DNA from: an uncultured Paracoccaceae bacterium
GTDB lineage: Bacteria > Pseudomonadota > Alphaproteobacteria > Rhodobacterales > Rhodobacteraceae
DNA length: 64,000 bases
Assembly: GCA_947503925.1 (NCBI GenBank)
Contig: CANNFQ010000005.1
Location: 124,001-188,000 of the forward strand
Direction of reading: 5' to 3'
The position numbers and the translations under genes are program-made. How positions within the stretch are numbered: the first letter of the stretch is position 1; each line of letters begins with the position of its first letter. This document shows positions 52,558 through 63,294 of this stretch, one piece after another. The notes under the pieces were generated by a model. It made no database searches. It was not told where the DNA came from and saw only the letters and a program-made list of their open reading frames with translations.

Positions 52558-52806
52558 ATGTTCGATCTCACTACTCAAATCACTGCCTATTTGTTGGCCG
52601 TTTTCATCTTCGGCATTGCCTTTGGTTGGCTTTTGTGTGGCTGCAGTTGGTCGAAACAACTCAAAGTGATATCAGCAGAGGTTGATTTCTGGAAAGGTCA
52701 TCTGGAGCAGTCTCGGCTGGAACGCCAAGGGGACATCGATAAGATTGCACTACTGAACAAGCAACGCGAAAATCTGAACAACCGTCTTGCCACCAAGACT
52801 TCGTAA
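52558..52806 (+). CDS. Small membrane protein with coiled coil
   Basis: 82 aa from ATG 52558, preceded by TGGAAATC; an ATG at 52546 is also in frame. One hydrophobic helix (ITAYLLAVFIFGIAFGWLLCG) followed by a charged coiled-coil tail (VDFWKGHLEQSRLERQG). Such proteins often follow OmpA-like genes in this family of organisms, from memory. No function is known. Intact, unlike its upstream neighbour. Confidence 0.6.
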   Translation: MFDLTTQITAYLLAVFIFGIAFGWLLCGCSWSKQLKVISAEVDFWKGHLEQSRLERQGDIDKIALLNKQRENLNNRLATKTS

Positions 52807-53202
52807 GCCGCAGTGGTCATAAGACGGCCCGAAGAGAAGCCTTAAAACAGTCAATCACGTTGGACTGTCAAGCGTCGGCTTCGTCCGGCAATGTGTAAAT
52901 TCGGCATTTGAATTGTGCTGCGACTTGCAGGAATGGCCGCGTCGCCCGCTGCGCGGCGGCATCGGATTTTTCGTTGACGCGGCGCTATTTTTGCTTCCGG
53001 CGCACGCAGCGCGTTTTAGAATCTTCCGCTCAGGGCTCATAGCCGCCATCCGACTTAGTCACAAACAGCACGGCTCTGACCCGATCGCCTGTCGCCTGAT
53101 TGCGGGAACACCGCAACGCCCTCTCCTGACATCTCCTGTCAGCAGCTTGCCTTGAACCCTTTGCCAAACGCGCCAACTATAGGTGTAACAAAGGAATCGC
53201 AC
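52807..53202. other. Non-coding region upstream of uvrB
   Basis: 396 bases without a supportable gene. I searched by eye for an alphaproteobacterial LexA site (GTTC-N7-GTTC or its complement) near uvrB and did not find one. An AAAGGAATCGC ribosome site lies directly before ATG 53203. Confidence 0.5.
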
Positions 53203-55413
<2,211 letters not shown>

Positions 55414-55424
55414 ATCTAGCGTCC

Positions 55425-56225
55425 CTAGCTAGACTGCATCGGAAGCGCTCTTAGTTGAGATATCTTTGCCTCAACGTCTTTGTCCAAAGCCAAATCCGCT
55501 AAGCTGTGAATGCATTTGATGCTTGTACCTATTATCCGCCCTCGGTGGTCTGCACCAAATCTTGACGAAAGCTCTTCGAGGTATCTCGGCTCAGGAATGA
55601 AGTGGTTTGACAGTGTCTTATTCGAGCATTGATAAGCAGCATGAGCAGCCAAATCCGCGTACTTCAATAACTTTTCTTCGTCCTTGGCCCGGGCGACGAT
55701 AGCAAAGGGATTGAAGATTTTTAGAAAACTGGCATCACGGTGATGTGGGTTCTCTTTGATCTTTCCAATATATCGTCGCATTGCGTCATAGTCATGGTTT
55801 CGGCGCTCAAAGCAGACTTCTGGTGGTTCGTCTGCCATTCCTTTCGCCAACAGGTACTTGCCAACACGTTCCAGTAGGTAGACTGCACACTTATTATAGA
55901 ATTTGTCGGGGTCTTTTTCGATACGTTCTGAGTAAGCACCCAATGTGCCTTTGTTTGATATGACAGCGAAAAAGCGCAAATTCACCTTAGCCGCTTCGCG
56001 AGACCGAAATACTGTCTGCGAATGTGTTAGGTCTGTCGCGTGGCTCCACTTCTTGGGTATTGCCGCCTCAACGGCATCAAGCGTCCGTTCAGCCTGTATT
56101 CGAACGGCTTTTGGCATGACAGTCGCTGCCAGTACAAAGTACGGAGAAGCACCATGCGAAGTGTCAGTTCTGACCTTGGAAATCCCAGCTTCGCCACTTT
56201 CATCTATGAATACATGACAAACCAC
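55425..56225 (-). CDS. DUF3800-domain protein
   Basis: 266 aa from a GTG start after TTAGGTAAGAG. DUF3800 opens with an IDESG motif, here VFIDESGEAG (Asp8, Glu9). A late Asp lies in KYADLAAHAAY (Asp191). The acidic residues resemble an RNase H-like active site; many family members sit in defence islands or mobile elements. Function is not established. Base composition is clearly more A+T rich than uvrB, suggesting acquisition. Confidence 0.8.
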   Translation of the reverse strand: MVCHVFIDESGEAGISKVRTDTSHGASPYFVLAATVMPKAVRIQAERTLDAVEAAIPKKWSHATDLTHSQTVFRSREAAKVNLRFFAVISNKGTLGAYSERIEKDPDKFYNKCAVYLLERVGKYLLAKGMADEPPEVCFERRNHDYDAMRRYIGKIKENPHHRDASFLKIFNPFAIVARAKDEEKLLKYADLAAHAAYQCSNKTLSNHFIPEPRYLEELSSRFGADHRGRIIGTSIKCIHSLADLALDKDVEAKISQLRALPMQSS

Positions 56226-56378
56226 TACTCTTACCTAAAATAAGAATACCAGTCACATGATAGTCAACCAAAGGGTGAATACAACCAAACCCTTTGCTCC
56301 GGAAAGGACACCAACCCGCCCGCGTGCCGGACGCGTTATATGTAGTTGGGGACGGCGCATCGCGGCAAAATCCCGACC

Positions 56379-56399
56379 GTCCCGGACTTGATCCGGGAC
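56379..56399. repeat. GTCCCGGA palindromic element (dispersed, copy 2)
   Basis: Arms GTCCCGGA (56379-56386) and TCCGGGAC (56392-56399) with a 5-base loop, followed by CTCAAC. The layout matches the copy at 16766-16786. From memory, near-identical palindromes are widespread in alphaproteobacterial intergenic DNA. Confidence 0.75.
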
Positions 56400-56453
56400 C
56401 TCAACGTCGCGAGCCTCCCTTGCCAACCGATCCCTCGCGCCTATCTCACCAGC

Positions 56454-56882
56454 ATGCGTCTCGCCCTTACCCTCACCCTCCTCACCTCCCCCGCCGCCGC
56501 GTGGGAGTTCTCGCACGCGCCCATTTGCACCCTGACCGAGATCACTACAGACGGCACGCTGACCGTTACCTATGACGCAAGCCTGCCCGAATACACCATC
56601 ACCATCACCCTGCCCAACGCCACATGGCCCGACGCCCCGGGCTTTGCCATGGGTTTTGCGGGCGACCGACCCATCAACATCCAGACCAACCGGCATGAAC
56701 GCAGCGCCGATGGCCGCAGCCTGACTGTCAAGGACGGCGGCTTCGGCAACGTCCTCAACGGTCTTGAATTCAACATGCGCGCCTATGCAACATCCGGCGA
56801 CATGACGATTGGGTTCACGCTGACTGGCATCGGCCCGGCAATCCGCGATTTCCGGAACTGCCCGGCCGCAAACCTCGCCTGA
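56454..56882 (+). CDS. Small secreted protein of unknown function
   Basis: 142 aa from ATG 56454. A signal peptide (1-16, ending SPAAAW) is followed by a beta-rich domain (ICTLTEITTDGTLTVTYDAS, then YTITITLPNATW and RSADGRSLTVKDGG). One Cys pair may form a disulfide: Cys in PICTLTE and the C-terminal RNCPAAN. No family recognised. Small secreted proteins of this size often follow uvrB in roseobacters, from memory. Its role is unknown. Confidence 0.7.
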   Translation: MRLALTLTLLTSPAAAWEFSHAPICTLTEITTDGTLTVTYDASLPEYTITITLPNATWPDAPGFAMGFAGDRPINIQTNRHERSADGRSLTVKDGGFGNVLNGLEFNMRAYATSGDMTIGFTLTGIGPAIRDFRNCPAANLA

Positions 56883-57004
56883 GGACATGACGCTCAGCTG
56901 GGTCTGCCATTCCAGACTATCAATTTGGGGCTTTCCGCCCTAAACTGCCCGCATTTCAAGACGCCCCGCGGACCATTGCGGGCCATTTTTACAGGGCGAT
57001 TTTT

Positions 57005-57343
57005 ATGACACATTTTCTATTCGGCTTCCTATTTGCCTTCTTCACCGCAGCCTTCGTTATCATTGGCGATTTTGCCATCAAGCTCGCCGCTGACGACGGT
57101 AAACCGGTTTGGTCAGCCTATGTGCTGATCGGCATGCTGACCTATGCCACCTCTGCCATCCTGTGGTTCTACGCGATGCGCCATGTCACGTTGGCGCAGG
57201 CGGGCGTGATCTACGCCATGCTGACCTTGCTGGCACTTTGCATCATCGGGGTGATCTGGTTTGATGAACGGCTTTACACCCGCGAATATCTGGGGATCGC
57301 CTGTGCCTGCGCATCCATGGTGCTGATGGCGCGGATCAGCTAA
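57005..57343 (+). CDS. Small multidrug-resistance/EamA-like four-helix protein
   Basis: 112 aa, four hydrophobic helices with short loops, like a half-size EamA or SMR transporter. IGVIWFDERLYTREYLGIA matches the end of such proteins, where a Glu follows Trp-Phe. It probably works as a dimer in the inner membrane. Substrate unknown. A CAGGGCGA ribosome-like site lies 8 bases before the ATG. Confidence 0.8.
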   Translation: MTHFLFGFLFAFFTAAFVIIGDFAIKLAADDGKPVWSAYVLIGMLTYATSAILWFYAMRHVTLAQAGVIYAMLTLLALCIIGVIWFDERLYTREYLGIACACASMVLMARIS

Positions 57344-57415
57344 CGCTTTTCCGGCCCGGCTGGGGCAGGCCCGTCTATTGCGTTTGACGAAATACCTGAA
57401 ACATCACATAGCGCT

Positions 57416-58117
57416 CTAGCGACCCGGTGAAATACCCATGCGGATACCCTCATTGAACCGCAGGATTTCCCTTTCGAGGTTCTGAAACTGGTTCTGCAAA
57501 GGCGGCGCGGCATTGGTATTGGCCACCTGGGTCCGCAGACGATCAACTTGGATCGCAAGCCTATTGCCGGTCTCCAGCGCCTCTTCCAATGACGCCGTCT
57601 GCTGGGTGATCGTCTGGTTTGCCTCAACCAAGGCTGCTTCCTTGATGCTCACTTCCAGTTGCAGATCAGCCATCATGTCACCTGCATGTTCCAGGCGCGC
57701 CTCTGCTTCGGCGGCCTGCGCCGTGGCCGTTTCGGCGCGGTTGTCAGTCTCACGAAAGGCCGAAAAACCCCTATTCACATCAATCGTCAGGGCAGTGGTT
57801 CCGGCCACCTGCAAGGGGCGCGAATGATCGATGACCTGCCCGTTCCGCTTGATTACGGGCGGGGGAAAGCCGCTGTTTTCCATGTCATTGGGCAAGACGA
57901 TCAGGGTCACTGCATGTTCGGCCGAATTGTCAAAATAAAGGGCTGCGCCAAAGCACCCGGCACCGATGATCATAAAGAACGATAGTAATGCGGCCTTCAA
58001 CTTGGTCAGTTCTGACGTGACCAGGGCAAAGATCACCAGAACCAGCATCAGGCCCGCAAGACCGATCGGACCCCATTGCAGGAACTTTTCGAAAGCACCA
58101 ATTGCGCTATTTGGCAT
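57416..58117 (-). CDS. Membrane protein with C-terminal coiled coil
   Basis: 233 aa from ATG 58117, with GAGGAG upstream; ATG 58135 is an alternative. Two hydrophobic helices (about 14-36 and 45-65), a small beta domain (LIVLPNDMENSGFPPPVIKR) and a long alpha-helical coiled coil rich in Ala, Glu and Gln (ETATAQAAEAEARLEHAGDM onward). No family recognised. It may span the membrane and project a rod. Its upstream gap carries the second phased CCGACG repeat. Confidence 0.65.
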   Translation of the reverse strand: MPNSAIGAFEKFLQWGPIGLAGLMLVLVIFALVTSELTKLKAALLSFFMIIGAGCFGAALYFDNSAEHAVTLIVLPNDMENSGFPPPVIKRNGQVIDHSRPLQVAGTTALTIDVNRGFSAFRETDNRAETATAQAAEAEARLEHAGDMMADLQLEVSIKEAALVEANQTITQQTASLEEALETGNRLAIQVDRLRTQVANTNAAPPLQNQFQNLEREILRFNEGIRMGISPGR

Positions 58118-58208
58118 GGCTGCCACTCCTCTCAAATAATCAGATCAAAAACGAATCAAAATACAGCCGAATAATAACATCTTTTCGCGCGTTTTGGTCG
58201 CAAGAGGC

Positions 58209-58335
58209 GGTTAACCCCATACCTACCGGGCGCTCCATTAATCCGGAAAATCGGCAAATGGGGTCCGACGCTTTGCCGACGCCTGGCCGACGCATTGCCG
58301 ACCGGTCAAATCGCAGCAAAACCACGGGTTAACCC
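58209..58335. repeat. Phased 11-bp repeat, four CCGACG units, flanked by GTTAAC palindromes (copy 2)
   Basis: CCGACG units start at 58265, 58276, 58287 and 58298 (last CCGACC), exactly 11 bases apart, matching the block at 13802-13840 along about 40 bases. GGTTAACC (58209-58216) and GGGTTAACCC (58326-58335) flank it symmetrically. It lies in a 394-base divergent gap between two envelope-protein genes. I find no established name for it. Confidence 0.8.
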
Positions 58336-58511
58336 ACGATTCGTCGCCGTACCCCGTTGCCTCGCCAAAACGCAACCGCACGCCGCATTAAGAATGCCAC
58401 GACACGCAATCCCCAATTGCATCCGTCAGCCACCCCCGGCATAATCAGCAATGTGGGGCACAACGACATGGACCACCTGAAACAATCAGGGGCCGAGCAG
58501 AGGCGAAGTTG

Positions 58512-58829
58512 ATGCGCAGTTTTATAATGTTGGGGACACTGGTCGCCGTAGCCGCCTGTGGTGGCGGGGGCGGCGTGAGCGGAACAGTAGGCGAGGCCTG
58601 TATTGATGCCGACCGGCGTAATGCATCCGCTGCCCTGTGTTCCTGCGTACAGCAGGTCGCAAGTCGGACCCTATCCAGCCGGGATCAGTCGCGCGCGGCG
58701 GCCTTTTTTGCCGACCCACAACTGGCCCAGGACACACGCCAATCCGACCGGCGCGGGGATGAGGCATTCTGGGATCGTTACAAGCTGTTCAGCGAAGCGG
58801 CAAAGCAGCAATGTCGGCCCGTAAGCTAG
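58512..58829 (+). CDS. Small lipoprotein
   Basis: 105 aa from ATG 58512. A lipobox (VAVAACGG, modified Cys about residue 17) follows a short hydrophobic signal, then a glycine run. The mature part is helical with CIDADRRNASAALCSCVQQVA, and QSDRRGDEAFWDRYKLFSEAA. Related roseobacter proteins are often labelled arginine transporter in databases, which I regard as unreliable. Its 3' end overlaps the convergent phosphatase gene by 41 bases. Confidence 0.75.
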   Translation: MRSFIMLGTLVAVAACGGGGGVSGTVGEACIDADRRNASAALCSCVQQVASRTLSSRDQSRAAAFFADPQLAQDTRQSDRRGDEAFWDRYKLFSEAAKQQCRPVS

Positions 58830-59217
58830 CACAAGAGGCCGCGATCATATCAAGCGCACCATCGAAATCCCGCGTGTAATAGGGGTCTGGCACATCTTGT
58901 TCCGCAAGTAGCCGGACCACCGTATCATTGCCCGCTGGCCGCATTATTTCGATATCCGCGCGGTTCTGTGCATCCATGGCGACGATCAAATCGAAATCGG
59001 CAAAATCGTCCACGCAGAATTGCCGCGCCTGCAGATCGCCCAGTTCGATGCCACGCGCCCGCGCCGCGTCTTGCATCGGCCCGTAGGGTGGGTCACCCAC
59101 ATGCCAGCCGCCTGTGCCGGCACTGTCCAGTGTCAGATCCGGGGCAAGGCGGCGCATGACGCCTTCCGCGGCGGGCGACCTGCAAATATTGCCAAGACAG
59201 ACAAACAACACCCGCAT
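58789..59217 (-). CDS. Low-molecular-weight protein tyrosine phosphatase
   Basis: 142 aa from ATG 59217. The phosphate-binding loop CLGNICR (Cys7 to Arg13) comes directly after the first strand VLFV; the general acid Asp lies in DVPDPYY near residue 115. Cytoplasmic enzyme that dephosphorylates Tyr in proteins, often involved in envelope polysaccharide control. Start overlaps the stop of the upstream membrane-protein gene (TGATG). Confidence 0.92.
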   Translation of the reverse strand: MRVLFVCLGNICRSPAAEGVMRRLAPDLTLDSAGTGGWHVGDPPYGPMQDAARARGIELGDLQARQFCVDDFADFDLIVAMDAQNRADIEIMRPAGNDTVVRLLAEQDVPDPYYTRDFDGALDMIAASCASLRADIAALPLR

Positions 59218-59648
59218 CAGCGCAAGACACCGGCTTTGGTCATTGCCCTTGCGTAAATCCACAAGGCGACAAGGATCAGTGGTATCGCGATGCTAAAGGC
59301 GATCGCGGCAGGCCCCGCCACAGCCATCATCGACCCGCCATCCGCAATGCCGTAGGTATAGACCGAAGACGCAATCAAACCCAACAAGGACAGTGCAAAA
59401 GCGGATCCGGCATAGCGTGATCGCAAAAGCAGCAGCAGTGACCCGATAATCGAAAACCAGACTCCAACACCCCAGCTGATATTGAACCAGAAGGGTGCTT
59501 CCTCCAGCATCATCAGCCGCGCCTCTGGCTGGGCAGCAAGATACTCGGCGCTATTGGTTTTGGTCATGATGTAATCCATCGCACCACCCGCGTTCCAAAG
59601 CAGGCTCACGATGCCGACAACCCACAAATGTATTGGCGTTTTGGTCAT
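59217..59648 (-). CDS. Four-helix membrane protein of unknown function
   Basis: 143 aa from ATG 59648, following GGGAGAAGATC. Four hydrophobic segments: IHLWVVGIVSLLWNAGGAMD, the APFWFNISWGVGVWFSIIGS region, FALSLLGLIASSVYTYG and IAFSIAIPLILVALWIYARA. Widespread in Rhodobacteraceae and related groups from memory, without an assigned role. Translationally coupled to the phosphatase. Confidence 0.8.
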   Translation of the reverse strand: MTKTPIHLWVVGIVSLLWNAGGAMDYIMTKTNSAEYLAAQPEARLMMLEEAPFWFNISWGVGVWFSIIGSLLLLLRSRYAGSAFALSLLGLIASSVYTYGIADGGSMMAVAGPAAIAFSIAIPLILVALWIYARAMTKAGVLR

Positions 59649-59690
59649 TGATCTTCTCCCTTGGGACAAGACGATATCAAAGAATTGGCG

Positions 59691-60374
59691 TCAGGCCAAT
59701 TGACCCCGCGCCATGCGATAATGGGCGGGGATGGACGGGATAAAAAACAGGATCCATCCCAGTTCGACCCACGCGACGATCGCGGCCGGAATCCACAGGA
59801 TCGACAGGACTAGTCCGATCACCCCGGTCAGACGATGGGCTGTACCCGGCGGCAATAGGCGCAGCAGGAACAGATGACACAACTTGCCACCATCCAGTGG
59901 TTGCACCAGAATCATGTTAAAGACGAAAAAGGCAAGGTTGAGAAAGGCAAAAAGGCCCAGATAGCTGTAAATCTCGACATAAAGCGGCGTTGGGACAGTT
60001 GGTAGGTTCTGGACCATCATCCATTGCGCAAGCGACGCCAGCGCCCAAAGTGCCAGGTTCACAATCGGGCCCATGGCGACGATCAGTTCCTCTTGGCGCG
60101 GGTCGACGGACCGGGCATGTTCACAAAATCCGCCACCGCCATGCAGCATGATACGCCGGACGCGAACGCCCTGCACCTTGCAGCCCCAGGCATGGCCCAG
60201 CTCATGCAGAAAAATTGCAGTCACCAACATGGCTGCAAAAATCAGGCCACCGATGGAAAAGCCTCCTGATATCAGCACTATAAGCACAATCAACAGGCCA
60301 AGCGATTGCCCCAGCTCGACTGGCACGCCCATCGGCCCGATGAACCGGAAAATCACTCTGTCATCTCGCAACAT
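59691..60374 (-). CDS. M50-family intramembrane zinc metalloprotease
   Basis: 227 aa from ATG 60374. Helix carrying HELGH (His57, Glu58, His61) and the second zinc motif PLDGGKL with Asp161 in a later helix. This is the compact SpoIVFB/site-2-protease-like group without PDZ domain. Proteases of this kind cleave membrane-bound regulators or anti-sigma factors; none is identified here. Divergent from the sirtuin gene. Confidence 0.88.
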   Translation of the reverse strand: MLRDDRVIFRFIGPMGVPVELGQSLGLLIVLIVLISGGFSIGGLIFAAMLVTAIFLHELGHAWGCKVQGVRVRRIMLHGGGGFCEHARSVDPRQEELIVAMGPIVNLALWALASLAQWMMVQNLPTVPTPLYVEIYSYLGLFAFLNLAFFVFNMILVQPLDGGKLCHLFLLRLLPPGTAHRLTGVIGLVLSILWIPAAIVAWVELGWILFFIPSIPAHYRMARGQLA

Positions 60375-60526
60375 ATGCACTGATCCCTGACTTGACGCTC
60401 CATTGCTCAGACCACAGAGCCGCAATGCACTGCAAGCTTGGCGGGGCGCATTGGCATTTCTACGGCAAAGCTGTGACCCATCTGCCCCGGTTGCCGAAAC
60501 CCGCCCGCTGCGCCATGATCCAGGCA

Positions 60527-61204
60527 ATGAAAATCGCAATCCTCACTGGTGCAGGCATTTCCGCGGAAAGCGGGCTGGGTACATTCCGCGACGAAGACGG
60601 GCTTTGGACCAAATACGACCTCAACGAGGTGGCCACGCCAGAAGGCTTTGGCCGCAACCCAGCGCTGGCGCATGGATTTTATAATGCAAGGCGGGCCAAT
60701 TGCGCCGCGGCAAGCCCCAACGCCGCCCATGCGGCATTGGCGGAACTGGGGCGTTGTCCTGATCATGACCTGACCCTGATCACGCAAAACATTGACGATC
60801 TGCATGAACGGGCGGGATCAACTGGCGTGATCCATATGCGTGGCGAATTGTTGCGCGGGCTTTGTGCCGCTTGCGATGCGCGGTGGGATGCACCGATTGA
60901 AATGGCCGCTGATGACCCCTGCCCGCAATGCCAGCAGGCCGCGACGCGGCCCGACGTCGTCTGGTTCGGTGAAATGCCCTATTTCATGGATGACGTCACA
61001 ACGGCAGTAGCGGCAGCGGACCTGTTTGTCGCAATCGGTACAAGCGCAGAGGTTTACCCAGCCGCCGGCCTGGTTGAGTTGGCCCGGGGCGAAACGCTGG
61101 AGCTGAACCTTGCCCCATCCGCGCAGGCCGGTGCCTTTGACGCGCGCCGCTCTGGCCCAGCCACGGAAATTGTGCCGAAATGGGTGGCAAAACTGATCGG
61201 CTAA
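60527..61204 (+). CDS. cobB: NAD-dependent protein deacylase, sirtuin
   Basis: 225 aa from ATG 60527; an in-frame ATG at 60515 is an alternative. NAD-binding GAGISAESGLGTFR (about 8-21), TQNIDDLHERAG, catalytic His in IHMRGEL, and a zinc site CAAC/CPQC. Removes acetyl or other acyl groups from lysines. Short class III bacterial sirtuin, with no N-terminal extension. It precedes meaB by 41 bases. Confidence 0.94.
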   Translation: MKIAILTGAGISAESGLGTFRDEDGLWTKYDLNEVATPEGFGRNPALAHGFYNARRANCAAASPNAAHAALAELGRCPDHDLTLITQNIDDLHERAGSTGVIHMRGELLRGLCAACDARWDAPIEMAADDPCPQCQQAATRPDVVWFGEMPYFMDDVTTAVAAADLFVAIGTSAEVYPAAGLVELARGETLELNLAPSAQAGAFDARRSGPATEIVPKWVAKLIG

Positions 61205-61245
61205 AGTGACTGGACAGGAATGACCGGCCCGATAAGAAGGACGGC

Positions 61246-62244
61246 ATGACACACGCAACCGATATCCCCGCTCTGGCCGAACGCCTGCGCAACGGTGATC
61301 GCCGGGCGCTGGCCCGCGCGATCACGCTTGTGGAAAGCGGGCGGGCGGATCACCGCGCCGATGCGCTGGCGCTGCTGGACGCCGTGGGAGCCGGGCAACA
61401 GGCCGTGCGCATCGGTCTGTCGGGCACGCCAGGCGTCGGCAAATCCACCTTTATCGAAAGTTTCGGCCTGATGCTGACCGGACAGGGGCGCCGCGTCGCG
61501 GTGCTCGCCGTTGATCCGTCATCGGCGCGGTCCGGCGGATCAATCCTGGGCGACAAGACCCGGATGGATCAACTGGCCCGTGAGCCGTTGGCCTTTATCC
61601 GCCCGTCACCCAGTCAGACGCAACTGGGTGGGGTGGCCCGCCGGTCGCGCGAGGCTGTCGCGCTTTGTGAAGCGGCCGGGTTTGATGTGGTGCTGATTGA
61701 AACGGTGGGTGTGGGACAATCGGAAACCGTGGTCGCACAGATGGCGGATCTGTTTGTGCTGCTTTTGGCCCCGGCTGGCGGGGACGAGCTGCAGGGGGTC
61801 AAGCGCGGCATCATGGAAATGGCCGACCTGATCCTTGTCAACAAAGCCGATGGTGCGTTGAAACAGCAAGCGACCCGGACTTGCGCGGATTATGCCGGGG
61901 CGTTGCGGCTGCTGCGCAAACGGCCACAGGACCCGGACGGTTTTCCTAAGGCGCTGACCGTCTCCGCACTCGAATCAGACCAAATTGATACCGCCTGGTC
62001 CGAGATGCAGACGCTGATTAACTGGCGACGCGACAATGGGATCTGGGCGCAAACCCGGCAGGCGCAGGCCGATTACTGGTTTACCGAAGATGTACGGCAA
62101 GGGGCGGTTGATCTGATCTTGCAGGACCCTGCAACGGCAGAACGGATCAAGGCTGCGCAAGCGGCGGTCTCCGCCGGAACATTGTCACCCACGGCAGCGG
62201 CGGCACAGGTTCTGGCACCGTTTCATGCCAAGGCCAACACCTGA
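61246..62244 (+). CDS. meaB: MeaB/ArgK-family GTPase, chaperone of methylmalonyl-CoA mutase
   Basis: 332 aa. G3E GTPase: Walker A GTPGVGKST, AVDPSSARSGGSILGDKTRM (switch region with metal ligands), VLIETVGVGQSE and the base-specificity NKAD. It guards adenosylcobalamin loading and activity of methylmalonyl-CoA mutase. The mutase is not in this window. Fits with the cobalamin genes at 21-22 kb. Its 3' end overlaps the convergent regulator by 22 bases. Confidence 0.95.
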   Translation: MTHATDIPALAERLRNGDRRALARAITLVESGRADHRADALALLDAVGAGQQAVRIGLSGTPGVGKSTFIESFGLMLTGQGRRVAVLAVDPSSARSGGSILGDKTRMDQLAREPLAFIRPSPSQTQLGGVARRSREAVALCEAAGFDVVLIETVGVGQSETVVAQMADLFVLLLAPAGGDELQGVKRGIMEMADLILVNKADGALKQQATRTCADYAGALRLLRKRPQDPDGFPKALTVSALESDQIDTAWSEMQTLINWRRDNGIWAQTRQAQADYWFTEDVRQGAVDLILQDPATAERIKAAQAAVSAGTLSPTAAAAQVLAPFHAKANT

Positions 62245-62756
62245 CCGATCTCTGCCCCGGTATCTGTGGCGATGTAACGCGCGCGCGCGGGACGCTGCAT
62301 CGGCTCAACCGACCGGTCAAGCCATCCATGCCCTTCCAGACGACCCAGTGACAATGACAAGGCGCGGTCAGTGATCGGCCCCAGCGACATCTTAAATTCA
62401 CTGAAATAGCGGGGTTCCTGCGCAATCGTCAGGATCGGCAAGGTCCACATCCGGCGCAGCAGTGCGGCATCGGCCTGTTGTTTTACCACTTTTTCAACAC
62501 CAGCGGCGATAACCGCCATCTGCGCACCACGTGGCGTCAGGCGGTATTCCGGGCGTAACGGATGCCCATGACCCGGGTTTCGTTCGACCAGTTCCAGCTG
62601 CATCAGATGTTGCAGGCTTTGTCCAAAGGCCGTCCGCCCGGCCCCCGATGCGGTCAGCAAGGCCGCCTGTCGCCCTGGCACAGCATCATGCATCAGCGCC
62701 AAAATGCGAAACGACCAGGCCCTGGTCGTTACCTTGACAAGCTCGTTTATGTCCAT
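62223..62756 (-). CDS. Tandem winged-helix HxlR-like transcriptional regulator
   Basis: 177 aa from ATG 62756. Two HxlR-like winged-helix halves: residues 10-85 (RAWSFRILALMHDAV to EYRLTPRGAQM) and 97-172 (RMWTLPILTIAQEPRYFSEF to ARYIATDTGAEI). Each has the wing ending in YxxT. Single-domain HxlR proteins act as dimers, so the tandem form could bind DNA as a monomer. It is divergent from the VOC gene across a short A+T-rich gap. Confidence 0.8.
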   Translation of the reverse strand: MDINELVKVTTRAWSFRILALMHDAVPGRQAALLTASGAGRTAFGQSLQHLMQLELVERNPGHGHPLRPEYRLTPRGAQMAVIAAGVEKVVKQQADAALLRRMWTLPILTIAQEPRYFSEFKMSLGPITDRALSLSLGRLEGHGWLDRSVEPMQRPARARYIATDTGAEIGQVLALA

Positions 62757-62780
62757 AAAGTATAGTTTATATATTTTTTG
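62755..62780. promoter_or_regulatory. A+T-rich divergent promoter with short palindrome
   Basis: ATAAA, six bases, TTTAT (62755-62770) followed by TATATTTTTT. It overlaps the regulator start codon and is 26-41 bases before the VOC gene. It is a plausible operator for the neighbouring HxlR-like regulator; sequence support is thin. Confidence 0.35.
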
Positions 62781-62795
62781 ACGAAAGGAAAGCCC

Positions 62796-63173
62796 ATGTC
62801 GCTTGTCACCCTGGATAAAACGATCACTTTCGCAATTTCGGTCAGTGACCGACATGCCAGCGCAAAATGGTATGGCGATACGCTAGGATTTAACCTTTTG
62901 TATCACGCCGATGAGGCAGGCTGGAGCGAGCTGAGCACAATGACAGAAGGGGTTACACTGGGACTGGGCGAACAGGCAGAACCAACCCCCGGCAACGCCG
63001 TCCCTGTCTTTGGCATTGCCGATATCGACGCCGGGCGCAAAAAGCTTGAGGCCGCAGGCATCCGCTTTGACGGCGCAACAGATGTCATCGACGGCATGGT
63101 GGCCACCGCAACATTCTATGACCCGGATGGGAATGCGCTAATGCTCGCGCAAGACCTGACCGATCAGGGGTAA
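62796..63173 (+). CDS. VOC-fold (glyoxalase/dioxygenase superfamily) protein
   Basis: 125 aa from ATG 62796 with an AAAGGAAAG site. Two beta-alpha-beta-beta-beta modules: TFAISVSDRHASAKWYGDTLG and the second module ending TFYDPDGNALMLAQ. Metal-site residues common in glyoxalases are partly absent, so a binding or stress-related role is possible. Divergent from the tandem winged-helix regulator, which probably controls it. Substrate unknown. Confidence 0.82.
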   Translation: MSLVTLDKTITFAISVSDRHASAKWYGDTLGFNLLYHADEAGWSELSTMTEGVTLGLGEQAEPTPGNAVPVFGIADIDAGRKKLEAAGIRFDGATDVIDGMVATATFYDPDGNALMLAQDLTDQG

Positions 63174-63294
63174 GGTCGAAAGGCCCCCGCATATCGCCAC
63201 ATCTATCGCAAAGGTCCAATGACAGCGACCTTTGCATCGGCGATCAGAACCAGCGCGGCTTTCACAAGTTTCTGGCGGCTCTGCCGTCATCTCT

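Noticed and set aside
52807..53202. SOS (LexA) box before uvrB
   Set aside because: No GTTC-N7-GTTC or GAAC-N7-GAAC pair was found by eye; a GAAC half-site alone is not evidence.
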